From: CF-13 sp035279665
GTDB taxonomy: Bacteria; Chloroflexota; Dormibacteria; CF-121
Direction: 5' to 3'
Assembly (NCBI GenBank): GCA_035279665.1
Contig: DATEHI010000031.1
Location: 62,001-126,000 of the forward strand
DNA: 64,000 nt
Part shown: positions 49,724 to 58,644 of the stretch, piece after piece
How the letters are laid out: every line of letters begins with the position of its first letter
Numbering within the stretch: the first letter of the stretch is position 1
The notes under the pieces: generated by a model
Seen by the model: only the letters and a program-made list of their open reading frames with translations
What the model was told of the DNA's origin: nothing
The model's database searches: none
Position numbers and translations under genes: made by a program

Positions 49724-50166
49724 TAGGAGGCGATCGGCTGTGCTTCTTCGACCGTGATCGAATCGCCGACGTGGATCGACCCGCCCCGGACCACGCGCGA
49801 AACCATGCCTCGCCGGCCTACGAGCTCCTGGCGCAAGCCGTCGCGAATCTCGTCCATTCGGAAACAGGGCTCGCAGACCTTGGTGATCTCCAACACCGCA
49901 CTCGCCCCGAGGTGCAACCGGCTGCCCGGTGGAAGCTGCATGACATTGAGCCCTTCGACGGTCAGGTTCTCCTTGATCGTGCCCGGTAAAACGTTGACCG
50001 CGTCCAGCGCCTCCTTGTCCGCTAGGAGCACCTGCCGGTCGGGAGCGCCGCCGGCGTGCTTATCGCCTTCGAGCCCCTGGCCCTCGATCACGTTCGCGCT
50101 GCGCACCAACTTCATTCGCTCCCGGTGACCGGGACAGAGCTGGATCGAGACGATGCGGGGTTGCAC
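49723..50166 (-). CDS. MOSC domain protein
   Basis: 147-aa MOSC-domain protein. GLEGDKHAG near residue 33 and the conserved VCEPCFRMDEIRDGL with the Cys that binds sulfide or Mo cofactor. Members of this small stand-alone type include YiiM/YflK-like proteins implicated in N-hydroxylated base reduction or Mo-cofactor sulfur handling. Upstream of and overlapping the amidohydrolase gene. Confidence 0.85.
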   Translation of the reverse strand: MQPRIVSIQLCPGHRERMKLVRSANVIEGQGLEGDKHAGGAPDRQVLLADKEALDAVNVLPGTIKENLTVEGLNVMQLPPGSRLHLGASAVLEITKVCEPCFRMDEIRDGLRQELVGRRGMVSRVVRGGSIHVGDSITVEEAQPIAS

Positions 50167-50233
50167 GGCCTACAGATTACGGGATTGCGCGCCCACCGAT
50201 GAATCGGAGGATCGCAACTGAACGGTTGCTAGG

Positions 50234-51664
50234 ATGACGTCGATGGCTGAGGAGGGAAGTCGCATCGAACGCGACTCCATGGGCGAGGTCAAGGTCCCCT
50301 CCGCTGCCTATTACGGGGCGAGCACCGAGCGCGCCCGGCAGAACTTCGCGATTAGCAACCTGCGACTCCCGCGGCGGTTCATCCGCGCGCTCGCCCAGAT
50401 CAAGGGCGCGGCCGCACTCGTCAATGCCGAGCTGGGCCTTCTGGAGACCCGCCTCGCCAACCCGATCCAACAGGCTGCCGAGGAAGTCGAGGAAGGCAAG
50501 TTCGACAAGGACTTCGTCGTCGACGTCTTCCAGACCGGCTCGGGGACATCGACCAACACCAACGCGAACGAAGTGATCGCCAACCGGGCGAACGAGACTC
50601 TCGGTCATCCGCTCGGCTCACGGAAGCCGGTCCATCCCAATGACCACGTCAATAAGTGCCAGTCGAGTAACGACGTCATCCCCTCGGCGATGCAGCTCGC
50701 GGGGCTGGTCGCGATCCACGAAGAGCTCGTGCCGGCGCTCACCTACTTGAAGGATGCGCTCGACCTGAAGGCCAAAGAGTTCATGCCGGTGATCAAGACC
50801 GGAAGGACGCACCTTCAGGACGCGACCCCCATTCGCCTCGGCCAGGAGTTTCGCGGCTACGCCGGTCAGGTGGAGCGATCAGTCAACCGAGTTCGCCTGG
50901 CCGCGGAGGAGCTGGCCGAGATGCCGCTCGGCGGCACCGCGGTTGGCACCAGCATCAATGCCCATCCCGAGTTCGCGCAGCGAGTCCTGTCCCATCTGAG
51001 CCGGCGTACCGGCTTCCAGGTGCGAGAAACCGACAACCATTTCCAGGCGCAGGCCACGTTGGACGCGGTGTTGTCGACCGCGGGCGCCCTTCGCACGGTC
51101 GCGGTCAGCCTCTGGAAGATTGGGAACGACTTGCGCTGGTTCGCCTCGGGCCCGCGCGCCGGGCTGGGCGAGATCACCCTGCCGGAAGTGCAGCCCGGGA
51201 GCTCGATCATGCCCGGCAAGGTCAATCCAGTGATCATCGAGTCGATGACGATGGTTGTAGCAAAGGTTTTGGGCAACGATCAGACGATCGCGGTTGCGGC
51301 GCAGTCGGGAAGCATCTTCGAGCTCAACCTGATGATCCCGGTAGCGGCCTTCTCGCTCCTCGAATCGATCGCGCTGCTCTCCGCCTCGGCACAGAACCTG
51401 GCCCGGCAATGTATCGTCGGCATCAAGGCCACCGAGCGGGGTCCGCAGATGGTCGAGCAAGGGCTGATGCTCGCAACCGCCCTTGCGCCGGCGATCGGTT
51501 ACGACGCCGCGGCGAAGATCGCCAAAGAGGCGCTCGCGACCGGCAAGACGATTCGCCAGGTGGCGCGTGAGCAAACCAAGCTCGGACCAGAGGAGCTGGA
51601 CCGCTTGCTGGATCCCTCGCGCATGACGGAGCCCGGCCTCGAGGCGGGACCCGCGGGCGGTTAA
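50234..51664 (+). CDS. fumC: Class II fumarate hydratase
   Basis: 476-aa fumarase C/aspartase-superfamily enzyme. Signature GSSIMPGKVNPVIIESMTMV, KTGRTHLQDATPIRLGQEF (substrate His/Lys loop), and SGSSTNTNANEV-like TSTNTNANEVIANR. Converts fumarate to malate. ATG 50234 used; ATG 50243 (MAEEGSRIERD) equally possible. Divergent from the MOSC gene by 67 bp. Its stop is 19 bp before the AlkZ-like gene. Confidence 0.93.
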   Translation: MTSMAEEGSRIERDSMGEVKVPSAAYYGASTERARQNFAISNLRLPRRFIRALAQIKGAAALVNAELGLLETRLANPIQQAAEEVEEGKFDKDFVVDVFQTGSGTSTNTNANEVIANRANETLGHPLGSRKPVHPNDHVNKCQSSNDVIPSAMQLAGLVAIHEELVPALTYLKDALDLKAKEFMPVIKTGRTHLQDATPIRLGQEFRGYAGQVERSVNRVRLAAEELAEMPLGGTAVGTSINAHPEFAQRVLSHLSRRTGFQVRETDNHFQAQATLDAVLSTAGALRTVAVSLWKIGNDLRWFASGPRAGLGEITLPEVQPGSSIMPGKVNPVIIESMTMVVAKVLGNDQTIAVAAQSGSIFELNLMIPVAAFSLLESIALLSASAQNLARQCIVGIKATERGPQMVEQGLMLATALAPAIGYDAAAKIAKEALATGKTIRQVAREQTKLGPEELDRLLDPSRMTEPGLEAGPAGG

Positions 51665-51683
51665 CGTCCTTTCCGACAGCCGC

Positions 51684-52778
51684 GTGCTGCGGCTGCGTGC
51701 CATGGCTCAGCGGCTAACTCATAGCGCAGCCGCAAGGGCGACGCCGGCCACGATCCTCCACGACGTGGTCGGCCTGCAGGCGCAGCTCTGGAGCGCGACG
51801 ATGCTCGGCATGCGCGCTCGAAGCGCGGGGCTCGATGCAGGCAAGGTCAATCGTGCCCTCAACAGCGACCGCTCCATCGTCCGCACCTGGCTGATGCGCG
51901 GTACCTTGCACGTCGTCGCGGCGGAAGATGTTCGCTGGTTGCTGCACCTTCTGGGACCGGTCTTTGCCCGAGCCGGCTCCACCCGCCATTCGCAGCTCGG
52001 ACTCGACGACGACCTGAAAGCCAGAGGCGTCGCCGCCATCCGAAAGATCCTGACGGAGGCCGGCCCCCTGACGCGATACGAGCTGGTCGATCGCCTGCGG
52101 AGCCACCAGGTCGCGCTGGACCCGAAGACCCAGGCGCCGATCCACCTGGTCGGGCTCGCCGCCCTTCAGGGGGTCCTCTGCCTCGGCCCCGATCGCGACG
52201 ATGGCGAGTCAACGTACGTGCTTCTCGATAATTGGGTTCCTCAGGCCCGGTTGCCCTCTCGCGAAGAGTCGTTGTCCGAGCTTGCGCGCCGCTACTTTGC
52301 TGCCTACGGGCCCGCGACTGTCGAGGACCTGAGCGCCTGGTCGGGCCTATCCATGATCGACGCGAGATCCGCCGTCGATGGAGCGAGGGTCGGTCTCACC
52401 GAGGTCATCATCGAGAGAGGGCCGGGCTTCCTGCTCAAAGGGCGTCTGAGGCTTGACGCCAGGGCGCAGGAGACCGACGTCCGGCTGCTGCCGGCGTTCG
52501 ACACCTACCTCCTCGGTTATCGGCGGCGGGATCTCGCCGTGCCCCAACCGCTGCAGCGGCGGCTGCAGCGCGGCGGCGGTTGGGTTCACCCAGCCGTCGT
52601 CGTCAACGGCCGGGCCGCCGCTGCCTGGAGCCTGCGCAAATCCGGCAGCCGCGCCGACCGGGTCCTGGTGGAACCATCCGAGCCGCTACCTCGAACGGTC
52701 CGGGCCGGTATCAACGAAGAAGTTACCGACATCGCTCGCTTCCTCGACCTGCGACTGGCGGTCGAGATCGCGCCCTAG
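51684..52778 (+). CDS. AlkZ-like winged-helix protein (HTH_42, PF06224)
   Basis: 364-aa tandem winged-helix protein of the AlkZ/YcaQ family, which includes DNA glycosylases that unhook crosslinks and bulky alkyl adducts. The glycosylase motif QxQ is present as LQAQLW (residues 31-36). Also AEDVRWLLHLL and LLPAFDTYLLGYRRRD. GTG 51684 used; ATG 51702 possible. Probably a DNA repair enzyme, or an antibiotic self-resistance type; no natural product cluster is nearby. Confidence 0.78.
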   Translation: MLRLRAMAQRLTHSAAARATPATILHDVVGLQAQLWSATMLGMRARSAGLDAGKVNRALNSDRSIVRTWLMRGTLHVVAAEDVRWLLHLLGPVFARAGSTRHSQLGLDDDLKARGVAAIRKILTEAGPLTRYELVDRLRSHQVALDPKTQAPIHLVGLAALQGVLCLGPDRDDGESTYVLLDNWVPQARLPSREESLSELARRYFAAYGPATVEDLSAWSGLSMIDARSAVDGARVGLTEVIIERGPGFLLKGRLRLDARAQETDVRLLPAFDTYLLGYRRRDLAVPQPLQRRLQRGGGWVHPAVVVNGRAAAAWSLRKSGSRADRVLVEPSEPLPRTVRAGINEEVTDIARFLDLRLAVEIAP

Positions 52779-53437
52779 CTGTCGGCCTCGATCAGGCCCT
52801 TTCGGATGGCGTACTTGACCAGCTCGGTGCGGTCGTGCATGTGCAGCTTTTTCATGATGTGATCTCGGTGCGTCTGCACCGTTTTGATGCTGAGGAAGAG
52901 ACCGTCCGCAATCTGCCGGTTCGTCTTGCCTTCCGCCACCAGCCGCAGCACTTCGCGCTCGCGATCGCTCAGGGGCTCGAAGGTCTCGCGCTCGGGTGCG
53001 CGCTGCAGATAATCGGAAACAAGCAGCCGTGCCACCGATGGATAGAGATACGGCTCCCCCTTGCTGGCCGCTTCGATGGCGGCGATCAGGTCTGAGGCGG
53101 CAGCCTTTTTGAGCACGTAGCCCACCGCACCTGCCTTGAGCGTCTGAAAGAAATATTCCTCGTTATCGTGCGCGGTCAGGATCAGTACCTGCGTCTGCGG
53201 GCAGAGGCGCCGGATGTCACGCGTCACCTCGATCCCCGACATGCCCGGCATGGCCACATCGACCACCGCCACGTCGGGACAGTTGGCCCGCGCCAGCCGG
53301 ATCGCCTCGCGCCCCTCGGTGGCCTCCGCGATCACCTGAATGTCACTCTGTCCGTCGATCACGGCTCGGATCCCGGCGCGAACCAGGTTGTGGTCCTCGA
53401 CGAGCATCACGCGGATCGGCCGGCGTTCAACCTGCAT
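52775..53437 (-). CDS. NarL/LuxR-family response regulator
   Basis: 220-aa regulator. Receiver domain (about 8-125) with LVEDHNLVRAGIRAVI, phosphoacceptor Asp in VAVVDVAMPGMSG, Thr/Lys in ILTAHDNEE and YVLKKAAASD. C-terminal LuxR HTH (about 153-215): LSDREREVLRLVAEGKTNRQ then LFLSIKTVQTHRDHIMKKL. ATG 53437 overlaps the kinase end by 11 bp. Forms a two-component pair with the kinase at 53427. Confidence 0.93.
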   Translation of the reverse strand: MQVERRPIRVMLVEDHNLVRAGIRAVIDGQSDIQVIAEATEGREAIRLARANCPDVAVVDVAMPGMSGIEVTRDIRRLCPQTQVLILTAHDNEEYFFQTLKAGAVGYVLKKAAASDLIAAIEAASKGEPYLYPSVARLLVSDYLQRAPERETFEPLSDREREVLRLVAEGKTNRQIADGLFLSIKTVQTHRDHIMKKLHMHDRTELVKYAIRKGLIEADS

Positions 53438-54449
53438 GGCGATTCTCCAGTGGTAGTTGGACGACCACCTCCGTGCCCTTCTGCGGCGCCGAGTGGATTT
53501 CCAGCGTGCCGCGCAGCAGTGTGGCGCGTTCCCGCATGCCGAAGATGCCCAGCCCCGCGCGCCCGGGCTCTTCACGCTCGGGAATGCTTTGCGGATCGAA
53601 ACCGACGCCATCGTCGCGGACGCGGAGCCGGATGTGGCCGTCGAAGGAACCCAGGTCGATGTTGACGTGCGACGCCTTCGCGTACTTGTTCGCGTTGGTC
53701 AGGGCTTCCTGCGCAATCCGGTAGAGCGCCGTCTCGATGGGCGGCGGCAGGCGGTCGCGCAGCCCATCGACATGAAGTGAAACCTCTGAGCCGGAGGGCT
53801 GCTTCGCCAAGGTGCGCAGCGCCGGCACCAGGCCGAGATCGTCCAGCACCGATGGTCGCAGGTCCTGGGACATGCGGTGCACTTCCTCCAGCGTTTCCTC
53901 CAGGGTCCGCTTAACGGCTTCGAGCTGCTGGCGTGCCTTGGCGTCGCCGGTGCGTTCCAGCAACAGGTCGAGACTGATGATCTCGTGCGTCAAGGCCTGG
54001 CCAGTCTGGTCGTGCAGTTCGCGCGCAACCCGCTGGCGCTCGCGCTCCTGTGCTTGCAGGACGCGTTGCGCGCTGAGGTGGCGTTCGTGCTCCAGGCGGT
54101 CGAGCATCGAGTTGAAGACGTTTGCGATCCTCCGCAGGTCGGGGTCGGAGAAATTCGCGTGGACACGCGGCTCCTCGAGCCCGGGCTGCACGGCGCTCAT
54201 GGTGGACTCCAACTCGCGCATCGGCTTGAACGCCAGCCGCAGGATCAGGAAGTTGGCCACCAGGATCGCGGCCAGGCCGATCGCGAGCAGACCCAGCAGG
54301 AAGGGCAGCCGCGAGCGTCCCGAGAAATTCAGAGTGATCAGCGGACCACTCACGGCGCCGGCGGCAATGATGACGCTGTTCGCCACCACGACCTTCTGGA
54401 AGGTGGTCAGGTTTCGATGCCACCACCGTGGGTCCAACGAGGGTCTCAC
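53427..54449 (-). CDS. NarX/LiaS-type sensor histidine kinase (HisKA_3)
   Basis: 340-aa membrane kinase. Two helices (about residues 18-40 and 48-71) enclosing a very short outside loop, HAMP-like segment, then HisKA_3 with ARELHDQTGQALTHEIISLD (phosphorylated His), dimer helix, and HATPase: ALTNANKYAKASHV, DDGVGFDP, GLGIFGMRERA. Minimal extracellular sensing region, so it may sense membrane state or a partner. Cotranscribed with the regulator. Confidence 0.92.
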   Translation of the reverse strand: MRPSLDPRWWHRNLTTFQKVVVANSVIIAAGAVSGPLITLNFSGRSRLPFLLGLLAIGLAAILVANFLILRLAFKPMRELESTMSAVQPGLEEPRVHANFSDPDLRRIANVFNSMLDRLEHERHLSAQRVLQAQERERQRVARELHDQTGQALTHEIISLDLLLERTGDAKARQQLEAVKRTLEETLEEVHRMSQDLRPSVLDDLGLVPALRTLAKQPSGSEVSLHVDGLRDRLPPPIETALYRIAQEALTNANKYAKASHVNIDLGSFDGHIRLRVRDDGVGFDPQSIPEREEPGRAGLGIFGMRERATLLRGTLEIHSAPQKGTEVVVQLPLENRHAG

Positions 54450-54658
54450 AGCTCATTTTAGGCACCGTTTCGAGGCCGTTTTCGGGTGGGGTTCGCGGTC
54501 CATTGGTGCCGTGGTGCATTCAGGTCTTCACCCGATGCCTTTGGCGTTACGCCGGCCACGGATTGGGTAGGAATATCGGTGCAAATCGCTCCCTCCCCCT
54601 CTTTAGCGGGCCGCTTCCCCAGCGGCCCGCATTTTTTTGCCAACCGGGCTCCGGCGGC
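54450..54658 (+). ncRNA. Intergenic region with an orphan terminator: possible small RNA
   Basis: 209 bp between the divergent kinase and the hypothetical gene (minus strand, ending at 54659). Plus-strand transcription is suggested only by the strong intrinsic terminator at 54606-54638, which no plus-strand gene within 1.7 kb upstream needs. Segments CCCGATGCCTTTGGCGTTAC and TGGGTAGGAATATCGGTG precede it; I recognise no Rfam-type consensus. No clear promoter was found. Confidence 0.35.
54606..54638 (+). terminator. Strong intrinsic terminator
   Basis: Perfect stem GCGGGCCGCT (54606-54615) / AGCGGCCCGC (54621-54630), loop TCCCC, then A followed by seven T. On the opposite strand the hairpin has no T-run, so it terminates plus-strand transcription, although the closest plus-strand gene ends far upstream. 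Confidence 0.88.
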
Positions 54659-55189
54659 CTAACCAGATCCGGGGATCGGAAGGTCGCGAAAACCGACGGC
54701 GGTCAGTTCCCGGTTCCAGTGGAGCATCCCGGGGATCGCTCGCCCGGCCAATGTCGGCCACCGCTCAACGGTCTTGCCGGCGATCAGGGACGGCAGATCG
54801 GCGAGGCGCGGACTCGCCCTCGAGATCGTTGGCTCCGTGGGCAGCCACACTTCGTAGCCGCCGGACGATTGCCGCATCTCGAATACGAGGAATTCCCTCG
54901 GCCCGTCCGGCATCTTCAGAGCTTTCTTATCCTCGCCCCAGGGATACCAGGCGTACTGGAATCCCATCGGCGCCGCCGTTTCAGTCGGAACGGACCGGTA
55001 GAGGTCGAGAACGGCGCGCTCGACGGCGCTCACGAGCGTATCCATGTCTGCATAGCCACGCGAGTCCGGCGGAAGGGTGCCTTCGCCGATGAATTCGGCG
55101 GCAAGCGTGCCGTCAGGCTGGTTCGCGACCAAGACCGTGACGAGATCTGGCAGGCGGACTCGTGATCGCCCGAACAACCTCAAGGGCAC
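54659..55189 (-). CDS. Hypothetical soluble protein
   Basis: 176-aa protein of no recognised family. Mixed alpha/beta, no signal peptide or helix long enough for a membrane. Noticeable stretches: FEMRQSSGGYEVWLPTEPTI and WYPWGEDKKALKMPDGPREF. Starts about 20 bp from the divergent DUF3090 gene, so both probably share a promoter region. Confidence 0.6.
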   Translation of the reverse strand: MPLRLFGRSRVRLPDLVTVLVANQPDGTLAAEFIGEGTLPPDSRGYADMDTLVSAVERAVLDLYRSVPTETAAPMGFQYAWYPWGEDKKALKMPDGPREFLVFEMRQSSGGYEVWLPTEPTISRASPRLADLPSLIAGKTVERWPTLAGRAIPGMLHWNRELTAVGFRDLPIPGSG

Positions 55190-55208
55190 CCCACTGCGAG
55201 AATAAAAC

Positions 55209-55703
55209 GTGATGGCGTCGGAAAGCTTTGACTACCTTGAGGTCGCGCGCGTGACGGCCGGGGCCGTCGGTGAGCCCGGCAAGCGCGAGTTCTACCTCCA
55301 GCTTCGCGCAGGTGCCCACCTGGTGAGCCTGGCGCTCGAGAAGGACCAGTTGCGCGCGCTCACCGAGCGGCTGCAGGAAGTCTTCTCCCGCGTGCCAGTG
55401 CCGCCCGCCGGCCGTCTACCCGACATGGCGCTCGAACAGCCGGTCACCCCCCGGTGGCGAATCGGCTTCATGACACTCACTTACAGTCAGGACGAGAAGG
55501 CGTTCGAAGTCTCGCTGGTCGAGCTCGTGGATGAAGGGGACGAGCCGGCCACCGGTCATTTCCAGGCGAGCCTCGCTCAGATGCAGGCACTTGCCGCCCA
55601 CGCCGCCGTCATCATCAGCGCCGGCCGCCCGCCCTGCCCCATGTGCGGTGGCCCCATCGACCACGACGGCGGCATTTGTCCGCGCCTCAACGGGCACCAT
55701 TGA
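55209..55703 (+). CDS. DUF3090 family protein
   Basis: 164-aa DUF3090 (TIGR03847-type) protein. Core FYLQLRAGAHLVSLALEKDQ, AEVGFMTLTYSQDEK-like FMTLTYSQDEKAFEV and a C-terminal zinc-ribbon CPMCGGPIDHDGGICPRLNG. Conserved in Actinobacteria and Chloroflexi as a neighbour of SCO1664-family proteins. Function unknown. GTG 55209 or ATG 55212 start. Followed 2 bp later by the SCO1664 gene. Confidence 0.85.
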   Translation: MMASESFDYLEVARVTAGAVGEPGKREFYLQLRAGAHLVSLALEKDQLRALTERLQEVFSRVPVPPAGRLPDMALEQPVTPRWRIGFMTLTYSQDEKAFEVSLVELVDEGDEPATGHFQASLAQMQALAAHAAVIISAGRPPCPMCGGPIDHDGGICPRLNGHH

Positions 55704-55705
55704 CC

Positions 55706-56446
55706 ATGGCGCGCGCCGCGCGGTTGCCGGATGGCGAGGCGCAGCACCGCTTGCTGCGCGAGGGCCAGATCAAGGCGCGCGGGCTGATGCCCGACTGCTC
55801 CAATTACACCTACCTGGCACAGGTTGACGGGGAGGCGGGCACTAAAACGCTCGCGATCTACAAGCCGGCTCCGGGCGAGACGCCGCTTGACGATTTCCCG
55901 GACGGAACGCTCGGGAAGCGCGAGGTAGCCGCCTATGTCGTCAGTGCCGCGCTCAACTGGCAGGTTGTACCCTTGACGGTTTATCGTGACGACGGCCCGC
56001 TGGGCCCCGGCTCCCTCCAGCAGTTCATCGTCGCCGACCTGCGCGAGCATTACTTCTCACTCATGCCGGCACGATCCACCGATTTCCGTACGCTCGCGGC
56101 CTTCGACGTGATCGTCAACAACGCGGATCGGAAAAGCGGCCACTGCCTGCTCGACGGCCGCGGCCACATCTGGGGCGTCGATAATGGCCTCACCTTTCAC
56201 GCCCTCCCCAAGCTGCGAACAGTGATCTGGGAGTTCGCCGGCCAAGAGGTGGCCGCAAACCTCCGTCATGATGCCCGCAGGCTCGCGCGTGAGCTAGCCG
56301 CCGGCGGAGGCTGGGTGCGCACCCTCGAGCAACTGATCTCGCCCACCGAGGTGCGCGCGCTGATCCAGCGCGCGCGCCGCTTCGCCGAGGAGGGACGGTA
56401 CCCCGAGCCCACCTCGCGCTGGGCGTACCCCTGGCCGTTGATCTGA
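55706..56446 (+). CDS. SCO1664-family protein (PI3/4-kinase-like fold)
   Basis: 246-aa member of the TIGR03843/SCO1664 family. Kinase-like features: TLAIYKPAPGETPL (Lys), FDVIVNNADRKSGHCLLDG, and WGVDNGLTFH (Asp-Asn-Gly in place of DFG). Related to phosphatidylinositol kinase/HipA-like folds. Usually follows DUF3090 and a histidine phosphatase (MSMEG_4193 type); no phosphatase gene is in this window. ATG 55706, 2 bp after DUF3090. Confidence 0.85.
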   Translation: MARAARLPDGEAQHRLLREGQIKARGLMPDCSNYTYLAQVDGEAGTKTLAIYKPAPGETPLDDFPDGTLGKREVAAYVVSAALNWQVVPLTVYRDDGPLGPGSLQQFIVADLREHYFSLMPARSTDFRTLAAFDVIVNNADRKSGHCLLDGRGHIWGVDNGLTFHALPKLRTVIWEFAGQEVAANLRHDARRLARELAAGGGWVRTLEQLISPTEVRALIQRARRFAEEGRYPEPTSRWAYPWPLI

Positions 56447-56450
56447 TGCC

Positions 56451-56756
56451 TTACTGAAAATAGTGCAGCTGGCCGGTGGCGCCCATGTAGGCACCGAGGA
56501 CCGCGTTGCCGGTGGAGAGCAGCAGGCCGATGATGCAGAGGACGATCCCTGCGGTCGCCATGCCCTTGCGCGGCCCGTTCACGCTCTTGATGCCGAGCAC
56601 CAAACCGGTGATGGTCGTCGGCAAGCCGATGATCGGAAGGAGCCAGGCCAGCAGGCCAAACAGGCCAAGGCACAGCGACCAGATCGCCTTCCCACCACCG
56701 GTCGGCGTGGGTGCGAACGCATAAGGATTTGGGATGGGGGCCGACGGCTGAATCAT
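56451..56756 (-). CDS. DUF4190-type membrane protein
   Basis: 101-aa protein with a hydrophilic Pro-rich N-terminus and two to three membrane helices (about residues 26-45, 47-60 and 67-88), typical of the DUF4190 class of small membrane proteins of unknown function. ATG 56756 is preferred over 56777, since the homologous proline-rich head starts there. Converges on the SCO1664 gene. Confidence 0.7.
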   Translation of the reverse strand: MIQPSAPIPNPYAFAPTPTGGGKAIWSLCLGLFGLLAWLLPIIGLPTTITGLVLGIKSVNGPRKGMATAGIVLCIIGLLLSTGNAVLGAYMGATGQLHYFQ

Positions 56757-56821
56757 GGCGTCGCGTATAACGAGCAACTACCGGACCTACCGCTCAGGTC
56801 GTTGTAACGGTTGCGTGAGAA

Positions 56822-57556
56822 CTAGATTGCGGACCGCACCTTAGCGCCCGATGGAACGGGGCGGGTCGGACGCCCTGCCTCCGCGGGCAGTTCTTCCTCG
56901 AGCCGCCACAACCAGGCCGGTGCCGACGGCGGAAGATCGCCGGCAGGCGATGGCCCGTCGTCGCGGTCTGGTGGCTCGGGCTGTGGCGTGAGGATCCGCC
57001 AGAGCACGACGAAGGTCCCGGCGACCAGCGCAAACTTCGCGGTGCCGAACAACAGCAGGCCGGCTAGCTGCTGGTCATCGATCGAACGATAAGCCTGATA
57101 GAAGAGGTGGTGGGAGAGCGCCAGCGTGATGCCAGGGATCGTTGGCGGCACGCCGGCCACCATGAGATACCCGATTTTAGCCACGGGGCTCAGCCCGTCG
57201 CGCCGCACGACCGGCCACCAAAAAAGGAAGGCTCCCATCATGAAGACCGCCTGGATCGCCTCGCGAAACCCCGGATCTTTGCTGCCGAGGTCGACCACGG
57301 CCGGCAGCTGTGACGCGAAGAGCACCAGGTTGAGGGTCACGATGCCGGCCACGGGGTGGACTCGTGATACGGCCCGCCCCGCCAGAAGCGGACTGACCCC
57401 GTAGGCCAGCAGCGGGATGACCACCGCCAGCACGAGCATTTCCTCGAGCATGTGGAGGCTGAGGCGCTCCTGGGGAAGCTGGCTGAGTGGTGCCAGGAGG
57501 GCGGCCGCGAACAGCAGCGACCCGACGGCCAGGGCTGCGCGATGACGCCGCGCCAT
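56822..57556 (-). CDS. Cytochrome c oxidase assembly (CtaG/caa3 type) membrane protein
   Basis: 244-aa polytopic protein, about six helices, resembling the cytochrome c oxidase caa3 assembly factor family (PF09678). His-rich helix ends (LHMLEEMLVLAVV, LSHHLFYQAY) could bind copper. C-terminal 45 residues are hydrophilic. Its own oxidase genes are not in the window, but the cupredoxin lipoprotein at 19802 could be part of the same copper economy; that link is speculative. Confidence 0.75.
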   Translation of the reverse strand: MARRHRAALAVGSLLFAAALLAPLSQLPQERLSLHMLEEMLVLAVVIPLLAYGVSPLLAGRAVSRVHPVAGIVTLNLVLFASQLPAVVDLGSKDPGFREAIQAVFMMGAFLFWWPVVRRDGLSPVAKIGYLMVAGVPPTIPGITLALSHHLFYQAYRSIDDQQLAGLLLFGTAKFALVAGTFVVLWRILTPQPEPPDRDDGPSPAGDLPPSAPAWLWRLEEELPAEAGRPTRPVPSGAKVRSAI

Positions 57557-57561
57557 GACCC

Positions 57562-58644
57562 CTATTTTGGCGCAGCGGCCGGAGTCTGCGCGTAGCGCGC
57601 AAAGACCGCGTCCACGAATTCGACGAAGCGGTCCGCCAGAGGTGCGCTGTCGAGCGCCAGCAGGTTTTCCGCGTTGTCCTCACCGGCATGCGAGAGGTTG
57701 TAGCTGCCGGTGAAGACGGTGTTGTCGACCACCGTGATTTTGGCGTGCATGAAGTCGTGGACGCTAGTCGGCGTGTAGGGCGTAGTGACCTTGGAGGCGA
57801 AGGGGAAAGCAGCGCTCACCGCCAGGAAGGCCGGTCCCTTCCAGGTTGCATGGGGATCGACCCGCCACTGACCGAGCACCTCGGCCATCTGCGTGCGGTC
57901 GTAGACGCCCTTGAACTCCGGATGCGGCCGCTTGGCCAGGTCGCCCAGCGTCCCCAGGATCACCCCGGCTGTTATCACTGGCGAACACACGCGGATGCGG
58001 CGTCGGGCACGCGCGATCCTGTCGGCAATCACATGCGCCATCTGGCGTCCGCGCCCCGGGGCAAAGAAGAGGTGCGCCTTGACGGGACTGTCCTGGTAGG
58101 TAACGGGGACGCCGGCGAGATCGTACTTCCCGCTGCCGTCGACCCGGACCGTTTCCCAGAGTTCGGCGAAGTTCCTCGTGTACTCGGCCGCCAATGCCGT
58201 GGAGGGGATCTTGAGAATCACGTTCTCCTCTCGCGTCCAGGAATCATTCGTCCAGTTCATTGAGCCGGTCCATACCGTTGCCGCATCGGTCGCGCCGTCG
58301 CGCACGATGTATTTGTGGTGCATCAGGTCGGGAACCCCTGAGACAGGTTTGGTCGGCACACCCAGGCTGTCAATGAAGGCCGTGTCGGACTGCGAGGGCG
58401 GCGGCACCGGGATCGGGTTGGGGAAATCGACGTTATAGAGCAGCCGGACCGCCACCTTGCGGCCGGCGGCGGCCTTGATCGCGGCGCGCACCTGGTCTGC
58501 AGGGCCGCTCGTCACGTTCAGGTCGTAGATAGCGATGTCGAGACTGCGCTGCGCGGCAGCGATGAAGTCAGCGAGTTCTCCTGCCACTTTCTCGGCCGGC
58601 TGTGCGCCGTCCTGGAGAAACGTCACCTCGATCGAGGGTGTCAC
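57562..58644 (-). CDS. Phospholipase D-like protein with two HKD motifs
   Basis: 360-aa PLD superfamily protein. First motif MHHKYIVRDG (HxKxxxxD), second DFMHAKITVVDNTV followed by FTGSYNLSHAGEDNAEN. Both His/Lys/Asp sets intact. No signal peptide, so probably cytoplasmic or peripheral. PLD-fold enzymes include lipases, nucleases and cardiolipin synthases. ATGA overlap with the LOG gene. Confidence 0.87.
   Translation of the reverse strand: MTPSIEVTFLQDGAQPAEKVAGELADFIAAAQRSLDIAIYDLNVTSGPADQVRAAIKAAAGRKVAVRLLYNVDFPNPIPVPPPSQSDTAFIDSLGVPTKPVSGVPDLMHHKYIVRDGATDAATVWTGSMNWTNDSWTREENVILKIPSTALAAEYTRNFAELWETVRVDGSGKYDLAGVPVTYQDSPVKAHLFFAPGRGRQMAHVIADRIARARRRIRVCSPVITAGVILGTLGDLAKRPHPEFKGVYDRTQMAEVLGQWRVDPHATWKGPAFLAVSAAFPFASKVTTPYTPTSVHDFMHAKITVVDNTVFTGSYNLSHAGEDNAENLLALDSAPLADRFVEFVDAVFARYAQTPAAAPK

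Noticed and set aside
54450..54658. Known riboswitch or 6S/tmRNA/RNase P RNA
   Set aside because: No recognisable consensus segments; kept only as a weak small RNA candidate because of the terminator.
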